Assembly (NCBI GenBank): GCA_035711465.1
Contig: DASTCC010000277.1
Span: forward strand, 1-7,925
Origin: DASTCC01 sp035711465
Lineage (GTDB): Bacteria > Acidobacteriota > Vicinamibacteria > Vicinamibacterales > SCN-69-37
Direction: 5' to 3'
DNA: 7,925 nt
Part shown: positions 1-5,789 of the stretch, piece after piece
Layout of the letters: each line of letters opens with the position of its first letter
How positions within the stretch are numbered: position 1 is the first letter of the stretch
Program-made: the position numbers and the translations under genes
Notes under the pieces: model-generated
Database searches by the model: none
The model's input: only the letters and a program-made list of their open reading frames with translations
Told to the model about the DNA's origin: nothing

Positions 1-230
1 GTCCACGCGCGGGACCCCGAGCGCCGCCATCTGTAGACGGCGACGTCGAGATCGCTGTGCGCCTGCGCCGCGCCGGTGGCTGCGGACCCGAACAGGTATG
101 CCTCGAGAATCTCGCGCGGGGGCTCCAGGACCCGGGCGACCCGCCCCGCCAGTTCCCGCGGCTCATGTGTCACCACGCCCCGAGCATCGCACGGCGCGAG
201 GCGTCGACCCTCCATCCGCTGCTCGTCCAT
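1..230 (-). CDS. Nucleotidyltransferase-domain protein (MNT-like), 3' end beyond window
   Basis: Reading the minus strand from an ATG at 230-228 gives 76 open codons up to the window edge, so the C-terminus is missing. Residues 46-65 carry the nucleotidyltransferase signature: a hydrophobic strand ending in LFGS (46-49), a Gly at 52, then SDLDVAV (59-65). The two aspartates of D-x-D are the expected metal ligands. This G-S...D-x-D pattern is that of minimal nucleotidyltransferases (MNT/MntA and KNTase-like), which transfer AMP or another nucleotide, often as the antitoxin partner of a HEPN protein. The substrate here cannot be read. The ATG overlaps the TGA of the MaoC-like fragment by one base (TGATG), suggesting translational coupling; GTG codons at 173 or 170 are alternative starts closer to the domain. 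After residue 65 the sequence turns basic (YRWRRSGSR), unusual for the family and possibly the sign of a frameshift near the edge. No HEPN partner is visible. Confidence 0.78.
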   Translation of the reverse strand, partial: MDEQRMEGRRLAPCDARGVVTHEPRELAGRVARVLEPPREILEAYLFGSAATGAAQAHSDLDVAVYRWRRSGSRAW

Positions 231-388
231 CACGGATCGTCCGGCAGCTCGACCACGCCGCGGCCGGTGGCGGACAGCTCGCCGTCCTGGTTGCGCGCCG
301 CCTGCTCGATCTCGACCAGGTGGCGGCCGTCCTCGACGAACGTACGGACCACCGTGCCGTCGATCCGCAGCGTGTCACCCTCGGGGTT
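230..388 (-). pseudogene. MaoC-like hot-dog dehydratase, C-terminal fragment
   Basis: A 52-codon minus-strand stretch, ending at a TGA (232-230), reads like the end of a MaoC/(R)-specific enoyl-CoA hydratase-type hot-dog domain. It has a GDTLRIDGTV strand-turn, then a strand containing HLVEIEQAARNQDGE, then ATGRGVVELPDDP. In the family, G-D-T-L followed by V and then N-x-x-G-E and a final strand ending in LP is the usual close of the hot-dog fold. Full MaoC proteins are roughly 140-160 residues, so the N-terminal two-thirds, including the catalytic Asp/His pair, is absent. Upstream of 388 the frame stays open, but the residues become Ala/Arg-rich antisense to the PD40 gene and lose all resemblance. 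The next gene starts at the overlapping TGATG. Intact relatives would act on acyl-CoA thioesters. This piece alone cannot be active. Confidence 0.72.
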
Positions 389-1066
389 GTGCCCGTTTGG
401 TCGCCGCGCGGCGGCCGCGTTGTGTACGCGTCAGGCGCCGTCAGTCCGCCGGACCTGCACCTGATCGATCTCGATGGCAGTCCCAAGCCGGAGCTTCTCG
501 TCGGCGGGGGCGAGATCGACGAGCCCGAGTCCTGGGCGCCCGACGGAAGTGGCTTCGTCTTCACCCGTCAGACGGATGTCGGACTCGATCTGTGGCAGTT
601 CACGGTCGACGGACGTCGCGCGCAGGCGCTGCCGATCAACACGTCGTTCAACGAGTGGCAGGCGCGCGTCTCGCCCGACGGCCGTTGGATCGCCTATGTC
701 TCGGACGAGACAGGGACCAACGCTGTCTTTGTCGCCGCATTTCCTTCAGGGCGCGGGAAGCGTGCGGTGTCGGCCGGCGGCGGAACCGCTCCGCAGTGGC
801 GCGCTGACGGGCGCGAATTGTTCTACGTGTCGAACACCGCCGGCATGATGAGCGTGCCGGTGATGGCCACCGATACGACGCTCGACATCGGCAAGCCGGT
901 CGAGCTGTTTCGGCTCACCCGTCCGGTTGACGTCGAAGGCCGGAACGATGCGGTTCTCTATCGGGCGGAGCCCTCAGGCCAGCGTTTCCTGATCGCGACG
1001 AAAGCTCCCGCGGCCGACAGTCCCCCCATTTACGTGGTGCTGAACTGGCCGGCGCTGATACCGTAA
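383..1066 (+). pseudogene. PD40/WD40-like beta-propeller protein, C-terminal fragment (kinase-PD40 type)
   Basis: From about base 383 to the TAA at 1064-1066 the plus strand encodes about 227 residues with four PD40-type blades. These are VWSPRGGRVVYAS (395-433), SWAPDGSGFVF (530-562), ARVSPDGRWIAYVSDETG (662-715) and QWRADGRELFYVS (794-832). The last blades, the GGGTAPQWR segment and the closing PPIYVVLNWPALIP match the C-terminal layout of large acidobacterial proteins that carry an N-terminal Ser/Thr kinase or DNA-binding domain before a TolB-like propeller. Those proteins are usually 700-900 residues, so only about the last quarter remains. The frame is open back to an ATG at 98, but bases before about 383 are antisense to the MaoC-like gene and show no PD40 pattern, so that start is probably meaningless. 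The gene was cut at its 5' side and likely lacks its own promoter. Confidence 0.83.
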
Positions 1067-1078
1067 TTTCCAAGCCGC

Positions 1079-1260
1079 TTAGAAGCGTCGCCGGATCGCG
1101 ATGCCCAGACGCCCCGTCGGCAGCAGGTCTTTGCCGGGGAACCGGTCGCGCGGCTTGCCGATGTGAGATCGAACTCGACCTCTGGACCGACGGTCCACCG
1201 AGCCAAGGAAAGTTCCATGCCGGCGATCACGCGCGCATGCGTCCTCCCGGTAGTGCAACG
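1079..1260 (-). pseudogene. Remnant of an outer-membrane beta-barrel protein C-terminus, frameshifted
   Basis: On the minus strand a TAA at 1081-1079 follows a segment reading IGKPRDRFPGKDLLPTG and then RLGIAIRRRF. Alternating residues and a terminal Phe right before the stop are the hallmark of the last strand of an outer-membrane beta-barrel, recognised by BamA. Further upstream, in a different frame (about 1168-1236), RVIAGMELSL and WTVGPEVEFDL also alternate like barrel strands. Joining the two requires one frameshift near 1161-1165. A second frame switch near 1235 may be needed to include ALHYREDA. The stretch therefore looks like the decayed or mis-sequenced end of a barrel gene, with no start codon and nothing recognisable upstream before the stop of the next gene. 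Apart from this, the 280 bases between the PD40 fragment and the secreted protein hold nothing I can recognise. Confidence 0.45.
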
Positions 1261-1346
1261 CTTTGCGGCAGCACGATCTGTCAAACTGCAGCCCCGAGTC
1301 CTGATGGCGGGCTGAAGAACTCTGATTCTGCCGGACCGCGACCGAT

Positions 1347-1892
1347 CTATTTGCTCAGGGGCTTCCGCGAATAGACGATCGCGTGGTGGTTGCCGCAGTC
1401 GATCTTGTCGGGCAGACCGTCCGGCCGTCTGACGTTGAGCGTGCGCCATACGGTCAGTTCGTCGCCGTTCCTGTTGAGGATGTAGACCTCGCGCATCACG
1501 TTGGCGAATCCGAGGGGACGTTGTTGGACCGTGGTGATAGCCAGCCACCCGGCGTCAGTGGACGCGGTGGCGATACGACCGGTGAACAACACTGTCTGCC
1601 TGCCATCCAGTTTGACCTCGCCGATTGGCATGAGCGTCTGACTCGAGACGCCCTGGGAGAACGTGTCCGCGTGGATCCAGATCTCCTCTGGGGAGACGCT
1701 CAACCTCATTCCATTGCTTGCGGGCACACCGCAGATTCCGCCCCAGCCCTTCTCCGGCACGCGCCGCCACGTCCCCTCGAGCCGGGTGATCTTGTCGGTC
1801 AGCGGGATCTGCTGCGCGGCGAGCGGTGGCGATACAGCGGCCACCACCGCGGCGGCGACCGCGACCGCAACGATATGCATCGGGGTTCGCAT
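1347..1892 (-). CDS. Small secreted protein of unknown function
   Basis: This 181-residue protein is not one I recognise. Residues 1-26 form a clear Sec signal peptide: MRTP, a long Ala/Val core, then PPLAA with probable cleavage before Gln27. The mature part of about 155 residues is rich in alternating hydrophobic stretches typical of beta-strands: LEGTWRRVP (38-46), MRLSVSPEEIWIHA (62-75), GEVKLDGRQTVLFTGRI (91-107), GWLAITTVQ (115-123), MREVYILNRNGDELTVWRT (133-151) and HHAIVYSRK (169-177). An opening L-x-G-T-W followed by up-and-down strands suggests a lipocalin-like small barrel, but this is only inference. Two cysteines in the mature part (54 and 166) could form a disulfide. ATG at 1892 is chosen because it gives the full signal peptide; ATG at 1880 would also work. 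No strong ribosome-binding site is seen. It is separated from the ankyrin gene by 120 bases and seems to be its own unit. Confidence 0.8.
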   Translation of the reverse strand: MRTPMHIVAVAVAAAVVAAVSPPLAAQQIPLTDKITRLEGTWRRVPEKGWGGICGVPASNGMRLSVSPEEIWIHADTFSQGVSSQTLMPIGEVKLDGRQTVLFTGRIATASTDAGWLAITTVQQRPLGFANVMREVYILNRNGDELTVWRTLNVRRPDGLPDKIDCGNHHAIVYSRKPLSK

Positions 1893-1912
1893 CGGTGAAG
1901 AGTACGTGCGGC

Positions 1913-1932
1913 CTGTTACCGGTCTGTTACCG
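1913..1932. promoter_or_regulatory. Tandem direct repeat, possible operator of the secreted-protein gene
   Basis: The 9-mer CTGTTACCG occurs twice, at 1913-1921 and 1924-1932, with an 11-base period. It lies 21-40 bases upstream of the ATG of the secreted-protein gene (minus strand). Direct half-sites one helical turn apart are the usual binding pattern of OmpR/PhoB-type winged-helix response regulators. No such regulator is in the window and no convincing -35/-10 pair was found, so the role is inferred from spacing and position only. Confidence 0.35.
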
Positions 1933-2012
1933 AACCAGGACGATGTCAGGCGGGCGCTGACTTGTGCTGCGCGCCCATAGGCGATCGTTCGTTGTCGTTT
2001 TCTCGCGGGGAT

Positions 2013-3536
2013 CTACCTCGAGATTCCCCCGGCCGGCGGCAACAGCGCGGCGATCTCCTTCGATCGCGCCACGGCGCTCGCGGTGCGGCCGGCGTCGTCG
2101 CTGACGTCGGCGCGCGCGCCGTGCTGCAGGAGGTAGCGGACGACGTCGGCGCGGCCGGCTTCCGCGGCCTGGAACAGCGCCGTCTGCCCCTGCTTGCCGG
2201 TCATCGAGTTGGTGCGCGCAATGCGGCCGGTCAGGCTGGTGACGTCGGCGATGCGCGCGTTCACGTCGGCGCCAGCCTGGCGGAGGATCTCCATCGTCTC
2301 GAGCGACAGCGAGACGACGTTGTCCGGCGTGCCGGGGCCGAGAACGCCGGCGCCGCCTCCCCGCGTGCCGATGCCGGCGGCGGCCATGAATGGCGTGACG
2401 CCGGAGGCATTCGGCAGATCGACGAGTGCGCCGTGCGTCAGCAGCAGGCGGACGACCTCGTTGTCGAACGTCTGCGCGGCGCGGATCAGCGGCGTGGCGC
2501 CGGTCGTGAGCAGGTCGTCGGCGAAGCGGTTGTCGCGGCCGCCGCGGCTCGGCTCCTTGAACGCGAGCTGCGCGTTCGGGTTGACGCCGGCGGCCAGCAC
2601 CGCGGTGATGAACGCCAGCGATTCAGGTGACCGGCGGCCGGCCCGGCTGTCTCGCCCGCCACGCATGGTCACCGCCACGTAGAGCGGTGTCCGTCCCCAC
2701 CAGTCCCACACGTGCGCATTGGCGCCCTGCTCGAGCAGGAAACGGGCGACCTCCGGGAAGCCGTTGTCGAGCGCCATGATCATCGGCGTCATCCCGTCGG
2801 GGTTCGGCCGGTCCTTGTCCGCACCCGCCGCGATCATCGTCTTCACGCAGTCGAGGCAGCCGGCGCGCGCGGCGTAGAGCAGTGGCGTCAGGCCGCCGAC
2901 GGGGCGATACATCACCCGCGGCTCATTGGTGATCTGCGAACCCCAGTCGGTGGCGTCGGCGCGAATCGACAGGTCGGCGCCCTTCGACACCAGGAACCTC
3001 ACCATGTCCGGGTGGTTCTGCGCCGCCGCCCACATCACGGCCGACTGGCCGCGCATGCGCTCGCGGCGGTTGACGTCGGCACCCTCGCGCACCAGCGCCT
3101 CCGCCAGCGCGACGTTGCCCGTCCGTGCCGCCAGCATCAACGCCGTCTGCCCGTCCTCGTTGGCGACATTGGCGTTCGCCCCGGCTTCGAGGAGCAGCTC
3201 GACCAGCGGCATGTTGGCCACTTTGATCGCCTCGGCCAGCGGGCTGGCGCCGTAGCGATTGACGACGTCGGCGCGCGCGCCCTTCGTAATCAGCGCCAGG
3301 ACCAGCTCGCGATCGACTTTGTAGGTTGCCCAGTGCAGCGGTGTCGTGCCGTCAGCCTGCGCCGTGTTGACGTCGGCGCCTTTCGCAATCATCTCCAGCG
3401 CCGCGCGTCGATCCCCGGCCTGGATCCGATCCGCCAGGACACTTTGGGCGTGGACAGGCGAAGCCAGCGCGAGTGCGACGACGAACGCGCCGAACGATCC
3501 GAACGACTCGAACGATCCGAACGATTTAAACGACAT
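2013..3536 (-). CDS. Secreted ankyrin-repeat protein
   Basis: A 507-residue protein, last gene of the operon. Residues 16-30 (GAFVVALALASPVHA) are the core and cleavage site of a Sec signal peptide. The mature protein is almost entirely ankyrin repeats, about ten to eleven, in a solenoid: roughly 32-61 (degenerate), 62-94 (DGTTPLHWA), 95-127, 128-160, 162-193, 214-246, 247-279, 281-322, 346-378, 379-428 and 449-481. The G-x-TPL-x-A and LLL-x-x-GA consensus is plain. Insertions interrupt the array at 194-213, about 292-306, about 323-345, about 390-412 and 429-448, several of them Gly/Arg-rich. Ankyrin arrays bind proteins, so it is probably a periplasmic scaffold for its operon partners (inference). 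The ATG overlaps the end of the MBL gene by 11 bases. The first 18 codons derive from a 9-bp tandem repeat and give K/G/E-S-F triplets, an odd n-region for a signal peptide. No Shine-Dalgarno motif precedes the ATG, consistent with coupling. Confidence 0.94.
   Translation of the reverse strand: MSFKSFGSFESFGSFGAFVVALALASPVHAQSVLADRIQAGDRRAALEMIAKGADVNTAQADGTTPLHWATYKVDRELVLALITKGARADVVNRYGASPLAEAIKVANMPLVELLLEAGANANVANEDGQTALMLAARTGNVALAEALVREGADVNRRERMRGQSAVMWAAAQNHPDMVRFLVSKGADLSIRADATDWGSQITNEPRVMYRPVGGLTPLLYAARAGCLDCVKTMIAAGADKDRPNPDGMTPMIMALDNGFPEVARFLLEQGANAHVWDWWGRTPLYVAVTMRGGRDSRAGRRSPESLAFITAVLAAGVNPNAQLAFKEPSRGGRDNRFADDLLTTGATPLIRAAQTFDNEVVRLLLTHGALVDLPNASGVTPFMAAAGIGTRGGGAGVLGPGTPDNVVSLSLETMEILRQAGADVNARIADVTSLTGRIARTNSMTGKQGQTALFQAAEAGRADVVRYLLQHGARADVSDDAGRTASAVARSKEIAALLPPAGGISR
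3482..3535. repeat. 9-bp tandem repeat spanning the MBL stop and ankyrin start
   Basis: Six consecutive 9-base units on the plus strand: CGAACGCGC, CGAACGATC, CGAACGACT, CGAACGATC, CGAACGATT and TAAACGACA. The four central units differ at only one or two bases. The array encodes residues 1-18 of the ankyrin protein on the minus strand. Its last unit supplies most of the ankyrin start codon, and the last two units supply the stop codon of the MBL gene (TAA, 3528-3526). Because the unit is three codons long, gain or loss of a copy keeps the frame. Confidence 0.85.
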
Positions 3537-4443
3537 CTGGCGACAGCTTGTTGTGGTGTGCCCACAACCCTTTCTGCACGTCGTAGAGGAACCGCTGCGG
3601 ATCCTTCCACGTGCGCGGCAGGCCGTTGAGGACGCCGGCCTTCAGCATGTCCGTGGACTCGTCACCCTTCCGCACGAGATCGAACACGCGATCGTAGACC
3701 GTCTTCATGACGTCGTGCTCGGCCTGCAGCTGTGCCTTCGTCATCACGGGCCCGTATCCGGGCACGATCCGTGTCCGGTCGTCGCACATCGTCAGCAGGC
3801 GCGCCATCGCATCGACGCGGCCGCCGATCCACGCGCCGGTGAACCAGTCGAGTTCGGGGTCGCGTGCGGGCGACGCGACGTCGCCGACCGCGAGCACGTT
3901 GGCGTCGCGGAAGCGGACGTAAATGTCGCCGCTGGTATGCGCCGCGATCAAGTAGCCGTACTCGACCCGCTCGTTGGCCGTTGTCATCGAACCGGTGTCG
4001 TAGAACGTCTTGTCGGGCCGCGCCGCCGCCGGACGCGGTTGCCGGTAGCGGTCCTCGGCCGGGCTCCAAACCGGCGTCGCCATCCACAGCCTGGTGTTCT
4101 CGTGCGCGACGATCGTCGCCCCGGCTGCGCGAATCGCCTCGTTGCCGCCGGTGTTCTCGAGGTGCCAGTGCGTGTTGAACAGCGTGATGGACTGCGGGCG
4201 AGACGTGGAGACCTGCCGCACCGCCGCCATCAGCGTGTCAGTCTGTGCCGGCGCACCGCTGTCAACGAGCACCAGGCCCTCAGCGCCGGCGTACGCGAGA
4301 ACGTTCGTGCCGCCGGCAGTAATCAGCGACAGACGATCGGTCAGCCGGGTCGTGGCAGCCTGTTGAGCGGATCCGGACGGAGGCAACGCGAGACCGATCA
4401 GCCCCGCCGCAGCGCCGACGAGGAACTCTCTGCGGTCGACCAT
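3526..4443 (-). CDS. Tat-exported metallo-beta-lactamase-fold protein with altered second metal site
   Basis: A 305-residue protein with a twin-arginine signal at the N-terminus (RREFLVGAAAGLIGLAL, 4-20; likely cleaved after about residue 26). MBL-fold landmarks follow in order: the DSG strand-turn (61-63), THWHLEN (91-97), TGGNEAI, AHEN (114-117), AHTSGDIYV (168-176), VGD (186-188) and PGYGPV (228-233). H92, H94 and H169 are the three ligands of the first metal site, and D188 is the usual bridging Asp. The second-site positions are changed: E96 and N97 replace the D-H of HxHxDH, and Y230 replaces the last His. I recall acidobacterial relatives with a similar loss (for example Glu-Gln after HWH), so this may be a subfamily trait rather than a decayed gene. 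The enzyme could bind a single metal or be non-hydrolytic; its substrate is unknown. The start overlaps the DUF1552 stop by one base (TGATG) and the stop lies 11 bases inside the ankyrin gene. Confidence 0.92.
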   Translation of the reverse strand: MVDRREFLVGAAAGLIGLALPPSGSAQQAATTRLTDRLSLITAGGTNVLAYAGAEGLVLVDSGAPAQTDTLMAAVRQVSTSRPQSITLFNTHWHLENTGGNEAIRAAGATIVAHENTRLWMATPVWSPAEDRYRQPRPAAARPDKTFYDTGSMTTANERVEYGYLIAAHTSGDIYVRFRDANVLAVGDVASPARDPELDWFTGAWIGGRVDAMARLLTMCDDRTRIVPGYGPVMTKAQLQAEHDVMKTVYDRVFDLVRKGDESTDMLKAGVLNGLPRTWKDPQRFLYDVQKGLWAHHNKLSPDVV

Positions 4444-5786
4444 CAGAAGCCTGCGATCGTCCCCGTGCTGTCACCGAACGCCTTCCGGCCGGCGCCGACC
4501 TTGTCGAGGATCGTCAGGTGCAGGTTGGCCAGCGGGGTCGGTTCGCGCAGCTCGAGGTGCTGGCCGCCTTTGTGCGCGCCGTTGCCGCCGCCGACCAGGA
4601 TCGTCGGCAGCGGGTGGCCGTTGTGGCGATCGCTGTTCGACATGTTCGACCCGTAGAGGAACATCGCGTGGTCGAGCAGGGTGCCGTCGCCATCGGGCAC
4701 GTCGGCGAGCGTCTTGAGAAACGCGGCGAAGCGCTCGACGTGCCACGTCTGGATCTTCGCCAGCTTCTCGAGGCGGCCGAGATCGTTGGCATGGTGCGAC
4801 ACGGGATGAAAGGCGTCGGACACGCCGATGTGGTTGTAGGTCCGGTTGGTTCCTTCGGCCACCATGATGTACGAGGCCACCCGCGTCAGGTCGGCGCGGT
4901 AGGCCAGCGCGATGAGGTCGAACAGCAGGTCGACCTGTTCGTCGAACTTGCTCAACTCGCCGATCGGCGCGCCGGGGACTGTGATCGCCGACAGATCCCG
5001 GCTCGACGCCAGCTGGACGCGTCGCTCGATCTCGCGCACGGTGTCGAGGTAGTCGCCGAGCCGCGCGCGATCGGCAGCGCCGAGGTCGCGCTGCAGCGCG
5101 CTGGTCCGCTCGCGAACGCGATCGAGCAGGCTCGACGTCTGGCTGGCGATGGCGGCGCGCTCCTCAGGCGTGTCGCCCTCACCGAACAGCTGCGTGAACA
5201 CCTTGCGCGGGTTGAACTCCATGGGCAGTGGCGAGTGCGCGTCGCGGAACGACAGCGTGGTGTTGTAGAAGCACGCCGAGCCGCTGCACGCGGCGTTCTG
5301 CTGCGTCGTCTCGGCGGCGACTTCGAGCGACGGCAAGGTCGTGCCCTGGCCGATCTGACGCGCCACGACCTGGTCGAGGGTCGTCTCCATGCTGGCGCCG
5401 CGCGCGGCCCGCTCGGGCTTGACGCCGCTCAACCAGGTGGCCGGCGCCAGGCTGTGCACCCCGCCAATCATCGCCTTGTTCTCGAGGTTGCCGAAGGAGG
5501 TGACGTACTTCTTGTACGGCTCGAGCGACGCCAGGATCGGGCTCAGCGTGAAATCAGCGCCGGCGCCTCTCGGTGTCCAACGATCCATCGCCGGACCGTG
5601 GGAGGTGTTGCCCATGATGGCGCCGTGCGGGATGTAGAAGAACCCCATCCGCAGCTTCGGCGTCGCGGCGGTCTGCGCCAGCGCGGTCGCCGCAGGCACC
5701 ATCGCGTCGAGCAGCGGCAACGCCAACGTCACGCCGGCGCCGCGAAGGACCGCCCGCCGCGAAAGATGTCGTTTCGTCAGGTACAT
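4443..5786 (-). CDS. DUF1552 family protein (HXXSHH motif), Tat-exported
   Basis: A 447-residue protein matching DUF1552 (PF07586), at the family's usual length. The N-terminus has a twin-arginine signal (SRRAVLRGAGVTLALPLLDA, 9-28), so it is exported folded. The naming motif is present as HPVSHH at 327-332, preceded by the typical MVAEGTNRTYNHIGVSDAF. Other family landmarks are the early FFYIPHGAIM (49-58), the LVDHAMFLYGS-like segment LLDHAMFLYGSNMSNSDRHN (370-389) with LPTILVGGG (393-401), and a Cys pair at 167 and 172. The fold is thought to be related to the alkaline phosphatase/sulfatase-like DUF1501 group, but no activity is established to my knowledge. In Acidobacteriota, Planctomycetota and myxobacteria the gene regularly follows a DUF1592-type gene, as here. 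The ATG at 5786 is three bases after the upstream stop and has a good ribosome-binding site (AGAAGGA). Confidence 0.96.
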   Translation of the reverse strand: MYLTKRHLSRRAVLRGAGVTLALPLLDAMVPAATALAQTAATPKLRMGFFYIPHGAIMGNTSHGPAMDRWTPRGAGADFTLSPILASLEPYKKYVTSFGNLENKAMIGGVHSLAPATWLSGVKPERAARGASMETTLDQVVARQIGQGTTLPSLEVAAETTQQNAACSGSACFYNTTLSFRDAHSPLPMEFNPRKVFTQLFGEGDTPEERAAIASQTSSLLDRVRERTSALQRDLGAADRARLGDYLDTVREIERRVQLASSRDLSAITVPGAPIGELSKFDEQVDLLFDLIALAYRADLTRVASYIMVAEGTNRTYNHIGVSDAFHPVSHHANDLGRLEKLAKIQTWHVERFAAFLKTLADVPDGDGTLLDHAMFLYGSNMSNSDRHNGHPLPTILVGGGNGAHKGGQHLELREPTPLANLHLTILDKVGAGRKAFGDSTGTIAGF

Positions 5787-5789
5787 GGG

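Noticed and set aside
98..382. N-terminal extension of the plus-strand frame leading into the PD40 fragment
   Set aside because: These bases encode the MaoC-like end and the nucleotidyltransferase start on the minus strand with recognisable motifs; the plus-strand reading is Arg/Pro/Ala-rich and has no PD40 pattern.
1076..1087. CGCTT-AG-AAGCG inverted repeat just after the PD40 stop
   Set aside because: Two-base loop and five-base stem with no T-run; it also falls in the barrel remnant's last codons.
1030..1548. Minus-strand 172-codon open frame overlapping the secreted-protein gene
   Set aside because: Its first part is an out-of-frame reading of the secreted-protein gene and its end runs antisense into the PD40 fragment; only the short barrel-like part around 1168-1236 looks genuine, and that is reported as a remnant.
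1952..1976. Inverted repeat GGGCGC/GCGCCC with a 13-base loop after the ankyrin stop, as a terminator
   Set aside because: Short stem, long loop and no T-run on the relevant strand; such repeats are common by chance at this GC content.
3482..3535. Repeat array as a CRISPR
   Set aside because: Units are 9 bases and directly adjacent with no spacers; it is a simple tandem repeat inside coding sequence.
1962..3629. Long plus-strand open frames opposite the ankyrin gene
   Set aside because: Antisense shadows; the minus strand has unmistakable ankyrin repeats throughout.
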